Of a stretch of 64,000 nt of DNA, positions 21,970-34,300 are shown piece by piece. Made by a program: the position numbers and the translations under genes. The DNA lies in assembly GCA_914767885.1 (NCBI GenBank), contig CAJZBQ010000020.1, positions 620,001-684,000 on the forward strand, written 5' to 3'. The stretch's first letter is position 1. Each line of letters opens with the position of its first letter. The stretch comes from Blepharisma stoltei. Lineage: Eukaryota; Ciliophora; Heterotrichea; Heterotrichida; Blepharismidae. A model generated the notes under the pieces. The model made no database searches, was not told where the DNA came from, and saw only the letters and a program-made list of their open reading frames with translations.

Positions 21970-22239
21970 ATGGCAGAGAGGCGTGCAGTGATAAAGAATG
22001 CTGATATGTCTGAAGAGATGCAGCAAGATGCTGTTGATTGTGCAAATCAGGCTATGGAAAGATTTAACATCGAAAAAGACATCGCAGCCTACATCAAAAA
22101 AGAGTTTGACAAGAAATACAACCCAACCTGGCATTGCATTGTTGGAAGAAACTTCGGCAGTTATGTTACTCACGAAACAAGACACTTTATTTACTTCTAC
22201 TTGGGACAGGTCGCGATTTTACTCTTTAAATCTGGCTAA
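21970..22239 (+). CDS. dynein light chain LC8
   Basis: 89 residues, the exact LC8 length. Conserved segments: [50 protein letters not shown], then [17 protein letters not shown]. Dimeric hub of axonemal and cytoplasmic dynein. No intron. Start and stop (TAA) clear. Confidence 0.96.
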   Translation: MAERRAVIKNADMSEEMQQDAVDCANQAMERFNIEKDIAAYIKKEFDKKYNPTWHCIVGRNFGSYVTHETRHFIYFYLGQVAILLFKSG

Positions 22240-22371
22240 GCTAAACAAAATTAATATTTTTTAGAGAGAATTAACCTGAAATTTCCTATTAAACCTAAAT
22301 AACTGTTCTATTTCTAGAAAACTGCTGATGTTTATTTTCTAAAGATGCTTTTAATTAATAAAACTAACTAT

Positions 22372-25300
22372 TTAGCGCTTTACAGCATCCATGCTCTCCA
22401 TTTTAGCGATCATTATGAGGACTTCTTCCAGCTCTTGGTCCTCTTTTTCTTCAGTTTGGATGATGTTAAAGTCTGCTTGGTTTTTTTGTGTGTTTCCCCA
22501 TTTATTCAATTTAAATGGGCTGACTTTTTCTTCATGTTGAACGATTTCGAGATTAGGCTTATGGCAGTCGATACTTCCCCATGGCTGCATCTTGGATTTA
22601 GGAGGCGGGATATAGTCTAATGGCTTGGCTTTAAAAAAAGTATCGGTGTCTGCCCTTTTTCTTTTCTCTTGAGGCTGGATTTGTGGGAAAGGGATTTTTT
22701 GTTGGATTTCATCATTGCCGGAAAATGCTCTAATTTTAGACTTACTCCCCCCATCCTTTATGAACGATTGACTGTAAAAATTCCTAAAAATTGGGAATAT
22801 TAACCCTATCCTTGATCGAATGATTTTCATATCATGCAAATTTTTAGATCTATAAAAATATATTAATTATCAAAAGCTTGGGGAAGATGTGCCTAATGAA
22901 GTAGTTTTCAGAGGCTTTAAGACGACAGGAAGCTACGGAATCAACTATAAAAAGTGCTTTAGTCATCAAACTGGGCTCAAAAACTCAATAATCTAAAAAA
23001 TAGAGATTTTTTTAAAATTTAAAATTTTTAATTAAATAAGGAACAAATTAAAGCTTAAAGGGGTAGCAAAGAAATCAAAATAAATTAATTAATTTTTTGC
23101 TGTAAAAATAATTATTAAATACTCTTAACCCTCTTTATATTAAAAAAAATATATTTCTTATTTTTATATATAAAATCTTTTTCCCAAAAAAATTTTTTTT
23201 AATTCCCATCCTTGATCGAATGATGGCGAGTCGTTCGATTAAGGATGGGGGGAGTTAGGCTTTTTCTTTTTTTTAGTGCTTTTAGCTGTATCAAGGAGCT
23301 GGATAGAAATAAAATCACCTTTTGTAATAAATTGTTGGATTCCTTCAAGAAGATTGAGAAATAAAATTATGACGTTGACGGAAATTGGCTTCCAAGGAGC
23401 ACTCCCTTGTTTTCTCCTGAAGGTTTTGCTGTCCCTGCAAGATGGGCTAGACAGGTTTTTACCTTTTGCATAGCCTTCGTCTATTAGGGACGATCAATTT
23501 ACCCGACAGAGGGTGACTCTAACCTAGGAAAATTTAAAGAGGGTGAAATTTTAGTTGTGCCTAACACCATTTGCACATGCACCCAACATAGGCCATTTTC
23601 CTGGACTCAAGTTGTCTGGCAAGAGGGAGTCCCGCTTTATGGCCTTATAAAATTTTTTAGCTAACTTTAACTTCAAGAAGATGAGGCTTGATTGCCAAAA
23701 AATAATCAATATTAGCAGGAGTTAAATAAAGACTCTATATAAAATTTACAAGATTTGTGGCGATGAATTTTTCACTTATTAGCTTGAGATTGCTACAGCT
23801 AAAAATATCTGAGTATAATAAGAGCTCTGGAGCTGTACTAATATTCTAAATCATTAATACCAAAATTTCAATTATTTTTTCTTCAGCTATATCAAATAAG
23901 CTTGGCATACTTGTGTGGGGATTTGGTTTTTTTTCTGGGATAGTAGTTCCTATGATTGCAAAATAGTGATTTTGCTGAAACGAAGCCTTGACACATCCTC
24001 TTAGCAAAGGACATTTCTCAACTCCGCTTGGCAACAATAAACAGAGATTTCGCTTTATATCAACAGCAGTTGCGATTTTCCCACTAAAAATAGATTTAAT
24101 TTCATATGCAAATTCCTTTAACTTGTAATGTGTTCTGCTATTAATTTCTGAGTTTTGTAGCCAATGCAATATATAAAAGCTGGTCAGGACATAGACTGCA
24201 TGCTGCGAGATAGCTAATGATTTTACAGTTCCAGATGCCCCACCTGGGAGATGCAGTTGTATACCTGTTGCCAAGAATAGCCCACTAAGGAGAATTTTTG
24301 GTTTGCCATTCTTAAATTTGGTTAGCCAGAAAATATGGCATGCCAACGAATTTGGCAAGCCAGATATTGTCCGGCAAAACCAAAAAATGCTCATTAGTGG
24401 GCTATTCTTTGTAAATAAGTATAGGATTTTTCCTGATTCATTAGATCTTGCTATGCATTCTGAGCTCATTTGAATGCATGAAACATCTTCTCCAAGCTCA
24501 AAATCCACAATAGTATCATCTCTCGATTGTATTAAATTCAATGGATTAACTTGAATTATATTTTCTCCATTCTTTTTAAGGAATAATTGATATGCTGAGT
24601 CGTCTCCTCATAAATAAAGGTCTCCATTCTTATTCATAGCCCCACAATGATTTTTCCCAGATTTTATTTTCACAATAAAAAATTTTTTCAATGCAGTTAA
24701 TATTGTTGGGCTGACGATATACTCTACCCCTGGAATCCCCAATTGGCCAAATTTATTATCGCCCCACACAAAAATATCACCTTCATTGTTTAGCTACATT
24801 AACTTTACACATAAAGTATGGCTAACTCCTATTGCGATTTGTATAATTGATGTAACCGGGACAAGAGTAGGATTAACATAAGTTTGCTCATTGCCTAACC
24901 CTAAAATTCCTTTTCTCCCTGATCCAAAAGTCCAGACATTCCCTGCGTCAGTAAGACAAATTGAATGATATTTTTGTGCTTCAATATCAACAATATTTCT
25001 GCTTGGGACTTACATAGGAGGAAGATGTGATGGGCTAAACTCAAGTTTTTTGGGGTTTATTTGCTTTTCTTTAGCATATCCCAATTGATAGTCTGGGCCA
25101 GCTCCTCAGCTGTAAAGCTGGCCTAGATTTGGAGATTCATTTATAGGAAGAAGATCACAAGGTCTGTTTAAACTGCTATCGAGTCCAGTTAGAAGAATAT
25201 GGGACTTTTTAGACCTTTGCAGTATATAATGGATTCATTGTAGTTCCCTAAGCTGGCAAGCATAATGCAATATATTTCATTGTCTGGTTGGCGATTTTTC

Positions 25301-25408
25301 TATTAAATCCTCAGGAAAAAGATTCAAGGCTTCAAGATTTTTGGACTCAAGGGCTGCATAGCAAGTACATTGGAAAAGGGACTTTATATTAAAATTCTTG
25401 ACATCCAT
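22372..25408 (-). CDS. IBtk-like protein: ankyrin, RCC1 repeats, BTB/BACK helix, WG-motif tail
   Basis: 773 residues after removing four 15-nt introns and two IESs; the total then divides by three. N-terminal ankyrin (NILHYACQLRELQWIHYIL), RCC1 repeats (LYSWGAGPDYQLGYAKE; VWTFGSGRKGILGLGNE; IFVWGDNKFGQLGIPG; LYLWGDDSAYQLF), a region without clear BTB, a post-BTB helix pair (ELLLYSDIFSCSNLKLISEKFIATNL) and a tail with KPW/PWG/KWG motifs followed by acidic EIVQHEEK and NIIQTEEKEDQE. This order (ANK-RCC1-BTB-tail) is that of inhibitor of Bruton tyrosine kinase, a CUL3 adaptor. The apparent stop at 23657 is inside an IES. Many Trp are TGA. Confidence 0.8.
22745..23257. mobile_element. IES/MITE family B copy B2 in IBtk-like gene
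   Basis: 513 bp between TTA at 22742-22744 and 23255-23257. Left end carries two direct cores (ATCCTTTATGAACGATTG; ATCCTTGATCGAATGATT), right end the hairpin around GATGGCGAGTCGTTCG. Removal joins KKKKKPK to SKIRAFSG in frame. Interior aligns with B1, including the AAAGCTTGGG-GAAGATG segment. Confidence 0.87.
23524..23665. mobile_element. 142-bp IES in IBtk-like gene, CTAAC pointer
   Basis: CTAAC at 23519-23523 and 23661-23665. Collapsing one copy joins LLEVKV to RVTLCRVNW-SSLIDEGY in frame and removes TAA/TAG stops on both sides. Unlike the MITE families it has no obvious terminal inverted repeats. Confidence 0.75.
23735..23749 (-). other. 15-nt intron in IBtk-like gene
   Basis: GTAAATTTTATATAG, with in-frame TAG; joins FIATNL to SLYLTPAN. 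Confidence 0.85.
23846..23860 (-). other. 15-nt intron in IBtk-like gene
   Basis: GTATTAATGATTTAG, with in-frame TAG; joins EKIIEIL to NISTAPELLL. Confidence 0.85.
24794..24808 (-). other. 15-nt intron in IBtk-like gene
   Basis: GTAAAGTTAATGTAG; joins SHTLC to LNNEGDIFVWG inside an RCC1 repeat. Confidence 0.88.
24999..25013 (-). other. 15-nt intron in IBtk-like gene
   Basis: GTAAGTCCCAAGCAG, containing an in-frame TAA; joins HLPP-I-NIVDIEAQKYH. Confidence 0.88.
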
Positions 25409-25501
25409 ATGAATATTATTTTACATGTATTTCAGCATATAATTTACCTAAATCTCCTAAAAGCAAGCTTCTTATGCACAAAATTTAAATATTTCTCATA
25501 A

Positions 25502-26095
25502 ATGAGGCCAACTGATTTGCATTTTCGAAGCCCAAAAGAGCGCACCCCAGATCATTACAACCCAAATCTCACATATGACGGCAGAAGTCTCTCAATTCCA
25601 TCCAGATCAAGAAAGCAGCTTTTTGCAAAAAGTAAAAGATTCGGCCAATATGATTTTGAGTACTCAAAGACTGATCCTTGCGTTGGTCCTGGCTCTTATC
25701 TTTCTTCTACAACAAGAAATAGAGTAAAAGGTGTAGTTCAAATAAAGCCTTTAATTGTTATGAGAAATACAATAAGTAACGGATTTACATACGTTGGTAA
25801 CACATTAGTGTACGACCCTCTCCTCCTCTCAAAAAAACAAAGAAAACTGGACCAATCCTTCCTCAACGACTCAACAAGATCGACAGTCGCATCATTCAAA
25901 GCTTTATCCCACAAATCTTCTCCGAGAGACCCTCAAAGTGCTTCTCCTTTAAAAGCATCCCTAAGAAATTATTCTCCCCAAAGAAAAAAGCAAAAAAGCC
26001 TAGTAAAAAGCAATTTAAAGACAATAGAAAAAGTGCTGAACGAAATAGAAAAAAAAGAAAGGGTGGAAAGAAGCAAAACGCTGGGATTATTGTAA
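25502..26095 (+). CDS. SHIPPO/STPG-like ciliary microtubule protein
   Basis: 197 residues, basic and proline/serine-rich. It carries PG-rich repeat motifs: DPCVGPGSYLSS near residue 60 and a related RTPDHYNP near residue 15, plus RFGQYDFEY, as in sperm-tail PG-rich (SHIPPO) proteins that line axonemal microtubules. The C-terminal third is Lys/Ser-rich with a short helix (LKTIEKVLNEIEKKERVERS). Divergent from the IBtk-like gene, with 93 bp between the start codons. Confidence 0.65.
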   Translation: MRPTDLHFRSPKERTPDHYNPNLTYDGRSLSIPSRSRKQLFAKSKRFGQYDFEYSKTDPCVGPGSYLSSTTRNRVKGVVQIKPLIVMRNTISNGFTYVGNTLVYDPLLLSKKQRKLDQSFLNDSTRSTVASFKALSHKSSPRDPQSASPLKASLRNYSPQRKKQKSLVKSNLKTIEKVLNEIEKKERVERSKTLGLL

Positions 26096-26146
26096 TGCAA
26101 TATAATTAAAAGGAATTTAATTTTCAAATCAATCTTTTATAAGCAT

Positions 26147-27238
26147 TTATTTTGGCTGCTGCATGAAAGGAGAGTAATAGTAGGGATTTGCAGTGTAAAA
26201 CTGGTTCATTGCAGGCATGTAGTAGTTTCCAGGCATTCCAGTATTGAACTGCATCGCTTGAGGAGGCATGGCAGGATAATTCATAGTCGGGTTCATTGAA
26301 GGATTTTGTGGGAAACCTTGACCACCTGCATTTGTAGTGTTTGGTGGGGCATCGAAAACATCAAACGGGTTTGATGACTGAGGAAAGTCTGGTAAAGCTG
26401 CTGGCTTAGGTGCAGGTGGCTTGGATGCTTGATTTGGTATTGAAGGATTTTCAAATAAGTCTCCATGAATTTCTGTTCGAGTTTGCTTAATTTCAGGAGC
26501 GGTAAAAATGTTTTGGCTTGCCGGAGGAGGCTGATTTATTGCTTGAGATTTAGGAGCCTGTCTTTTTGGCTCAGGAGGTCTAATACCTATTGGTTTGGGT
26601 TTTTGCTCATTAGCTGGAGCTTCTAGAGTTCCCCATTGATCATATTTATGTATTGGCTTCAATTCTTGCTCTCTTGCGTTTTCTCCATCATTTTCATAAT
26701 AAGGCTCTTCAAAACATTCGTCAAATGGATTGCTTGGGACTGCTTTTGAAGGATTAAATTGAGTTGGCGGGTATTCGTGCTTTTCTTCCTTCTCTGAATA
26801 CTCAGGAGCTTGTCCGAAATTTTCGTTTCTTTCAAAGCCTCCAGGACCAAATCCTCCATCCTCATTGTTGCTAAAATTATCATCAATATACTTCTTCTCA
26901 TATCCAAACTCTGCTTGATTTTTTGCTTGCAAGAACATGTGCTCAAAAGATACTGAATCGACCCTAAGATCATATGAGTCGCCTTGCTGGATGACATTTA
27001 AATTATGATCCTTTCATACGAACGGATACTGAAGCATCCCTACACTTTTGCTGCTTTGATGCCGAATATCACCATTAACTACAATTTTTCTTTTACCTGA
27101 AATCTTTGAGATATAGAGATCAACTTGGATTTGGTCTCCTTCGATTTCAAGTCTCCATGAATGCCTTTTTTTGGAAGATTTGAACCTTTTCCCCACTCCT
27201 TGTTTGTCGTAGCTGATCACTTTTACACCTTTTGGCAT
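26147..27238 (-). CDS. FAIM-like domain protein with NPF motifs
   Basis: 363 residues. N-terminal ~100 residues form a FAIM-like beta region (HSWRLEIEGDQIQVDLYISK, SGKRKIVVNGD, then DSYDLRVDSVSFEHMF). The rest is low-complexity, Pro/Gln/Asn-rich, with NPFDECF near residue 190 and NPFDVFD near residue 300. NPF tripeptides bind EH domains of endocytic adaptors, so a role in clathrin-type traffic is plausible but inferred. The tail is Tyr/Met/Pro-rich (NYYMPAMNQFYTANPYYY). One Trp at 27011 is TGA. No introns. Confidence 0.65.
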
Positions 27239-27444
27239 ATTTAATTATTAAGTTTCTGATGGAGTTTGAAATGGTAACTTATATAAAAAATAAGAAAATT
27301 TATAAGGAATTAGTAATGAGGAAATGAGAAAGAACCCTGCAAATTTTCAAAAATGAAACTTACGATATAGAAAAATAATGAAATAATTAGTTTTAATGAT
27401 TAAAAATATAAGATGATAAAATTAAAATTAAATTAAATTACTTA

Positions 27445-27834
27445 CTCCCCCCCCCCTCCGTGAGCGAACAAAACCATTAGAAAAATCGCCATTTTTTGAC
27501 CAAAAACCCACCTCCGTGAGTGAACAAAAATTTTTTTAATAGAAAAAATTTTAATGGAAAAAAATTTTGATATATAAGTGATAATTAGTATAATGAAATC
27601 TAGAGCTAATTCTGTTTAATTTTAAACAAATTGCGTTTTAAAACATAAATTTTGCAAATTAAATTAATATTTGCTTCCCAAATTTTTGCAAATTAGGATT
27701 TTTTTAAATTTCGAAAAAAATATTTTTTTTATAAATTTATATATAATTTTTTTTTTTAAAAAAAAAAAAATTAACCCCCCTCCGTGAGTGAACAAAATTT
27801 TTTTGTTCGCTCACGGAGGGGGGGGGGGGAGTTA
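27445..27834. mobile_element. IES/MITE family A copy A6
   Basis: 390 bp between TTA at 27442-27444 and 27832-27834. Complete architecture: C-run, double left core with CCATTAGAAAAATCGCC spacer, AT-rich interior, right hairpin, G-run and GGAG end. Almost identical to A3 and A8. Intergenic, upstream of the FAIM-like gene. Confidence 0.9.
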
Positions 27835-28315
27835 AAGTTTTCCAAATTTGGTGCCTCCTTGCGCTTTTGACTGCCAGACCCTTGCTTACTTGGGGTAGCA
27901 TCTGTTTGCGAGTTCCATCAACATCAGTCTTTTCCCAGCACTAAATGCTCGCACTATGTCCCTGAGGTTCGAAAGGTTAGGAAACCCCTTCTGTGCTGTA
28001 TGTCTGGCGCTATGGAGGCAAAGGTTAGCAGATACCTCCTTTTGGCCACCTTGAGTAAGGTGACTCAGAAAAAAAGAAATAACCCGCTGCTCAAAAGCCA
28101 TCCGGATAGCTATACCTAGTCGAATGGCCACCAGCTGACTCCCAAGGTCACCTACACCATATGGCTGCTGTAGCAAGCTTAGGTTTAAAATCATGCCTAA
28201 ACCTTGGTTTAGGCCATAAAGCCATTTTGGTGCCTAATATGATGTGATGTCAGCAGGACATATTTTTCGTCACAATATTAATTATATCCAAGATGATAAG
28301 GAATTGCAGATTTTA
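27835..28315. other. gene-free GC-richer block, possible dead element
   Basis: About 480 bp between family A copy A6 and the Piezo stop. TTTGGTGCCT occurs at 27847-27856 and 28226-28235, bracketing about 370 bp of unique, GC-richer sequence containing an imperfect GCCTAAACC/GGTTTAGGC hairpin near 28195-28215. It may be an old insert with a 10-bp target duplication, but no gene frame tests this. Confidence 0.4.
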
Positions 28316-31300
28316 TTAATCCGTTTTATTTTTGAGAGAACTTCGTCCGGTAACCATTTTGATTATTTCCGGTGACCTCAATATATCCATAAGCTCAAAA
28401 TAAAGCTCTTCCTCTCTCAACAAATCTCCAGTCATTCTGCTGACATAAATGCCTGTACAAAGATTAATCAGAGGATCTGGATTTGGCATTTCCGTCATTT
28501 GGATGTTATAAGCCCCACCAATGACTACTATCCTCAGCAGCCTTCCGACTAGATAGACGACAGATATATAAAATGTTATGACCGAAAAATTAAATGTCAC
28601 AGGGCTGTAATTATAAGAAATTACATAAAAATGCATCTGCTCCAAGATAGAGCCTTTAAGGGAATTAACCTGTCAATACCCTCCTCCTCCATCATTGACT
28701 AGGGTTAATACTATAGCATCTACACTGCTATAGCACGCCTTGGCGCACACTTCTCCACAGTTATTGGAACTCTGGCAAGCCACCTAAAGGTAATAATTAT
28801 CTTTAAGTTGACAAATCCTCCCAAAAAGGAAGTGCTTTTGTCAACTTGGTGTTTATTGCCACCTTTAGGTGGCTCGTCAGAGCTCAAAGTACTACGGAGA
28901 AGTGATAGTAGTGAAAGACACCATACTCCCATCATATAATCTGTATCTGAAGCAAGTGTAGGGACTAGTGGGGAACCTGAGCTGGGGATTTTTATAACTT
29001 GTGAAAAGCAGTTATCACATTGAAAAGTAGAGGCAGTTTGCTTACAAATTATATTATTCATATCAGACACATGCTCAGGGGATAATCTTGTTTTCTCGTT
29101 TTTTTGAGAATTTGTTTGGATTTCTGGGTAGTCTCTATTGAAGGAGTAGGTCATCTGTAAGTAATAAGCCTTATTTGTGCTGTTAGAGGCTAAGCCAGAG
29201 CATAAAGCAGATTTACTGGATGGTGAAATACTTCAAATATCATCAGGATTTGGGTCCAGAACAACAGATTGCATAAGCTCTCTATCAGAAGCTTGAATTT
29301 TCCCGAAGTTGTCGAATTTCATGTTGTTTCATTCTTTTTCTGAAATTTTGCTGATTGATGATACTTGCGACCCTTTAAAGAATTGATAATAATTCCCAAT
29401 ATCGGTTTTAAGCCCAATTTCAATTGTAATTGCTTTTACAGGATTTGTATCAATAATCGGGTTTAAACTGCTGAAAATGATCAAAGGTGCTAAAATGCAT
29501 AGTAAAATAAATAGCAATATGCAAGCACCCATAAAGGTTTTTTCAACTTTGCTGATTTTTTGTCCAGGCTTTCTTTTCTTTTGGTCTTCTTCATCACATT
29601 TATTAATATACAGTCTTGCATAAATATCTTCAAATTTAAACCACTGAAATAAACTTAATGATGTGGTTGTAAAAGTCCAATCAATCAATGTCCTCAGCTC
29701 AAAAAGAAACGGCAAACCTCTATAGATTTGGAAGAAAACAAGAGCAGTCATACTACTGCTTTTCATCAATGGAAATGCTCCAGTTCTAAAAATAGGAAGT
29801 CCAAGCTGCAGCTGCACAGCTATAATAGTGAAATAGCACATATAAATGATATAGAACCACTGCAATGATGAGTTAATCTGAAAGTTATTGCATCTGGACT
29901 CATCAAATAAATGCTCACAGTAAGAAGTGCCAGACATATCAATGTTCCCATTTATTGGAAAATACCAAAAGACGATTAAATGAACTGCAAGGAGGAGAGT
30001 TAAGTGCAAAATCAAAGCTGTGACGAGCTGCCAATTCCAGTTGATTTTCTTATGAAATTCTTGAGGTTTTGATTCAAGTTGGGCTGTCTGTGATGTCCTT
30101 TCTAAATAAAGATAACGCTCCATCAGCATTACAAAGATATGAAAAATCAGCGCGATAACCATATGCCCAGGAAACTGGTTTGCTCTATATAAAAATTACT
30201 GGAATGAGTTTGAAATATTTTGCGAATCTCCACTCATTTTTGAAAAGAAGCAAAAAAGATAAATTAAAATCAAAAACTGAATCAAGATAATTGATGTATA
30301 CATGTCCTTCCCTGGCTTTTCTTCCTTGCATGAAGGCAAAAGCCGTTGAAATAGTGCTTTAACTCTTCCTGTGCAAGTTAGCTTTGGCCTTGGATTGAAT
30401 TCAGACCATTCTTCTCTAGAGCTTAAAGCAGAACTCACAATACTTTCTCCTTCTGGATTTCTCATATAAGCTTCTTCAAGAGTTTCTAGCTCAAACTCTG
30501 TATATTCATGCAAGCCAACTTTTAAAAGGTAAAATTGGTGTATCAACAAAATAAGCATACACAAAGCATCCCAAAGGACATAATCCACTAAATTATTACT
30601 ATATGTGTTTTCTGCCAAATTAAACCCTATTTTTCCTGAATCTGTATACCCAGTCAGAAAATTATTTTGAAATATCAATTCTCAAACATTCAGTTGCAGG
30701 CTGTACTTAATGAAAAATATTACCTCAGAATATAGCTGCATTATTAGAAAATACTGTGCAGGAGGTCTTGGGTATTCTAATAAAGCATAGCCGCATACTG
30801 AAATTGGATAAACCAAAGATTCAAGACTTGCATTGTAAAAGTGATTCAAGAAAAATATCAAATAAACTAACCCTTGTGTGTTGCTAGCAATAATGAATAA
30901 AATAATCAAAAAGTAATCTTTCACAGTCAGTGTAAATTCGCTTTGACTATCTTCTTCATTTTCTGGTTCTTTTTCAATGTTTCCAAAAGACAGGCTCTCT
31001 TCCATCTGCTCGTCCAGTTCCTCAATTTTTTCTTCTTCACTATTGAACTCAACAAAGGATTCTTTCTTTGGGTGTTTTAGCTTCTCAATGTATTTTCGAT
31101 ATAAAATTGGATTCATCTGTCTAATTAAAAATCTTTGAAATTTAGTCTTAAAGCTGTCTTCTTGAGGTGGAGGAGGTATTTTCAGAGTTTCTTGACGTTG
31201 CAGGAGAACAGTGGATTTTCTTGGCCTGAATATTGGGTGCCTGTCGTTTTCGTAAAAAACCCTGTTCCAGCTTTCAACAGTTCTATCAAGTCGCTTAACG

Positions 31301-34300
31301 CCGTGCTCAAAATGCTGCTGTTTGGTGCGGTAATAGACATTCTTTTTTATTCTGCCATTGTTAAAATGATGAGCCATGCCGATGCCAATGCATTTTGATT
31401 TTATTTTTAGCTTGATCCTTTGATCTTCCAAATAATTTTTAAACTCTTGGCTTTGCATGATGCGATAAGCAATTAGCAAGGCTCCGTATGCGTAAATTCT
31501 AAAATATACATCATATTGATTGCTGCTTATATCTGAAGGAGGGTTATTTTCTCCAGCGCTTCACAGCTGTACAAGGCCAAGAGCACTTAGCCAATCCTTT
31601 AATTCATGTGGATAGTATGATATTGCAGGAATTTGGTACAAAATTTGGCATGTAAACTCGATAGCCATCCACCTAATCAAATAGTTTCTATAGAGTCTTA
31701 TATAATTGTCAAGAGCTTCCTTGCTTTTTAATACATCATTTGCCCTCCATATAAAAGAAAGACAAACAAAGCAATATACAAGCGAAATAAGTCCAGTGCT
31801 TTTGCTAATGAACAGTAAACCCACACACAGTATGATATAATTAAAACTTGAATAAAATTTCTTTTTGAGGCTAAATAAAGTTTTTACAAGCTTTGACTGC
31901 TCCCCTTCTGGATTGATTTCAGTTACCTCATCTGCGTCTTCTTTAATTTTCGAAAAATATAAGAAATACACTTGGATTAGCAGCATCAGCAGTATTTCAC
32001 AGATCAAGTCATAAACTTGGGCATGATTAGTCCCAAGGTTAAGAAACGTAGGATAGTCACTATTAGATCAGCTTATCGTCTTATATCATGGCACATTTAA
32101 GTATGTCTGCCCTCCATTGGGAAGCTTTCTAGGAGAATTCGAGTCGTCAAGGTTGCTCAAATAAATGGCATATTGCAGAATAGTCATCGCAACTACTATA
32201 TAGTTGCAAGATTTTACTCTTTTATTAGTTGATTGCATGCCAATAGTGCAAAGAACTGTGAAAACATAAACAATGCTTACCACTGTAAGCTTTTTGAATG
32301 CTATTAATAGCAGAACTGCGGGTATTAAGGACTCAATAATGACTTTTACAAACTTTAGCAGCTCTATATGCATGTTATCATTCGAAGTTGATTCTTGGAT
32401 TCTTTCTTTGTGGGATTGGACATATTCGATACAATATCTTTCTATTATTAAGGTAATTACAAAGGACACGTACTCATAATTTTCAAGAAGCAGCAAGTTG
32501 TTGTCTGGAGATTTGTTAAAGCCCAAAAAAAAATAAAGCCAAATAAGGACGTTGAAATTTTCTGTGTTGAAAAAAGACCTACTTATAAGAAAGCATAAGT
32601 ATGAAGCTATAAGACACAATATACTCCATATGTAAAGATAATTCCATAGGCTGCATCTATGCTTTATCTCAGCCTCAGCATTTCTTTCTTTTCCTGATAT
32701 AAATTCCCTTGTTAAAATAATAGCATAGTTCCCAATAGCCACAATATAAAAAAGCATGGATAATGATAATCTTGCATATATTGAAATCAAAGAGGCAATC
32801 AAAATCATAAACAATGCGAAATGCTTTCCACAATACACGAGAAATAAAGCAGGGGCATTATTTATCCTTCCTTCATCTTTGTGAATTAATAGTGAAAATG
32901 TCCCAATATCATCTTGCACACATGAGTGCAATCTTTTGTAAATTCTAGAAAAAATGACCCCAACTATAGCCCAACCCCTATATAAATTTCTTTTTATCGA
33001 ACAAAATGTAATGGATGGTTGAAAAACCAAGAAAGACTCTCTAAAAGGGACGGGCTAGATCTCTATATCAAGAAGTGCTAAAAATTGGCATGCAAAAAAT
33101 GGTTGACAAGTGCGAAAAAGTTGACAAGTAAGCGTGCCAATTTTTAAATGGCTTTATTATTAAATTAATTTTAAATTTAAGATACCCTTTTAGACTGGAG
33201 ATGGTAAATTAAAATATTATTGTGAGCTATTAAGAACTTCATAAAGAATAATTAGTGTTCAATTATAGAGTAATTGAATCATAAACAAATTAGCATAGCT
33301 TATTTAAAATTTACCATTCCACAAAAAGGAACACTATTGATAGGTTTTAAGTTTAAATCCATTTTAATTTGCTAAAGAACATCGAACTTTATATTATGAG
33401 CCATTAAGAACTTTATAAAGAACAATGACAAACTATGCCTTTTATAGAGCATTTAATCATAAATAAATTGGCATTGCTTATTTAAAAATCTACTTAATTT
33501 AAAAGAAAAGCAAAAGAAAGTAAGATATTAATTAATTCCAGTCTAAATGGTATCTTTAAATAAAAAGCCATTTAAAAATTGGCGCGTTTGCTTGTCAACT
33601 TTTTCACACTTGCCAACCATTTTTGCCACTTTTACACTTCCTGCTATAGAGATCTAGCTTGTCCCTTTGAGAGAGTCTATTTTGGTTTTTCAACTGTCTA
33701 TTGCATTTTATTCGATAAAGAAATCTGTATAGTGGTATTAGCTATACAACAAATAAGCAATCACTTATCATACTTTGGTATAAATGAGTAGGACTGTACA
33801 CTTGAATCCCCAGAATTTTCGATTCCCAGTAAGTAACATTGCTAAAGAACTCCATAAATTGAAATAAATATCTAAAAACCAGCAAAAATCCACTGTAGTA
33901 ATTAAAGAGAAACCATCATCCATGAACTCTGGCTAAGTTTTGAGAAATAGTTTTTGATTTGTCTAATAAAAGCATGCACAAATAAATGCACATCAAAGTA
34001 AATCTAAAAAAATTAAAAACATTCAAATCAGATAGGAAAATGATGAGGAAAATTATTGAAAATGCTATGTATGTGTACAAATAGTTAACCCATTGGTTCA
34101 AAACCGATCCAACCCGAGTAATTATGGAGCTTCTATAGCTAGATGATCCAAAATTAAAATTTTTAATAAAGGCCCTATAAGCATTTAGCTGCATAGCAGC
34201 TGATAAAAGTAGTAGTCATTCTAAATAATTATCAGGGAAAAATCCAAGTACTATATCTTTTGATGTGGGTAGTCCTATAATTTTGACAGAAAGCCAATTA

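Noticed and set aside
23657-23659. TAA as the true end of the RCC1-repeat gene
   Set aside because: It falls inside a segment bracketed by CTAAC repeats; removing it gives a continuous 773-codon IBtk-like frame that is a multiple of three.
27886-28194. 102-codon minus-strand open frame between A6 and Piezo
   Set aside because: No family similarity, lies in a GC-richer block bracketed by direct repeats; probably chance.
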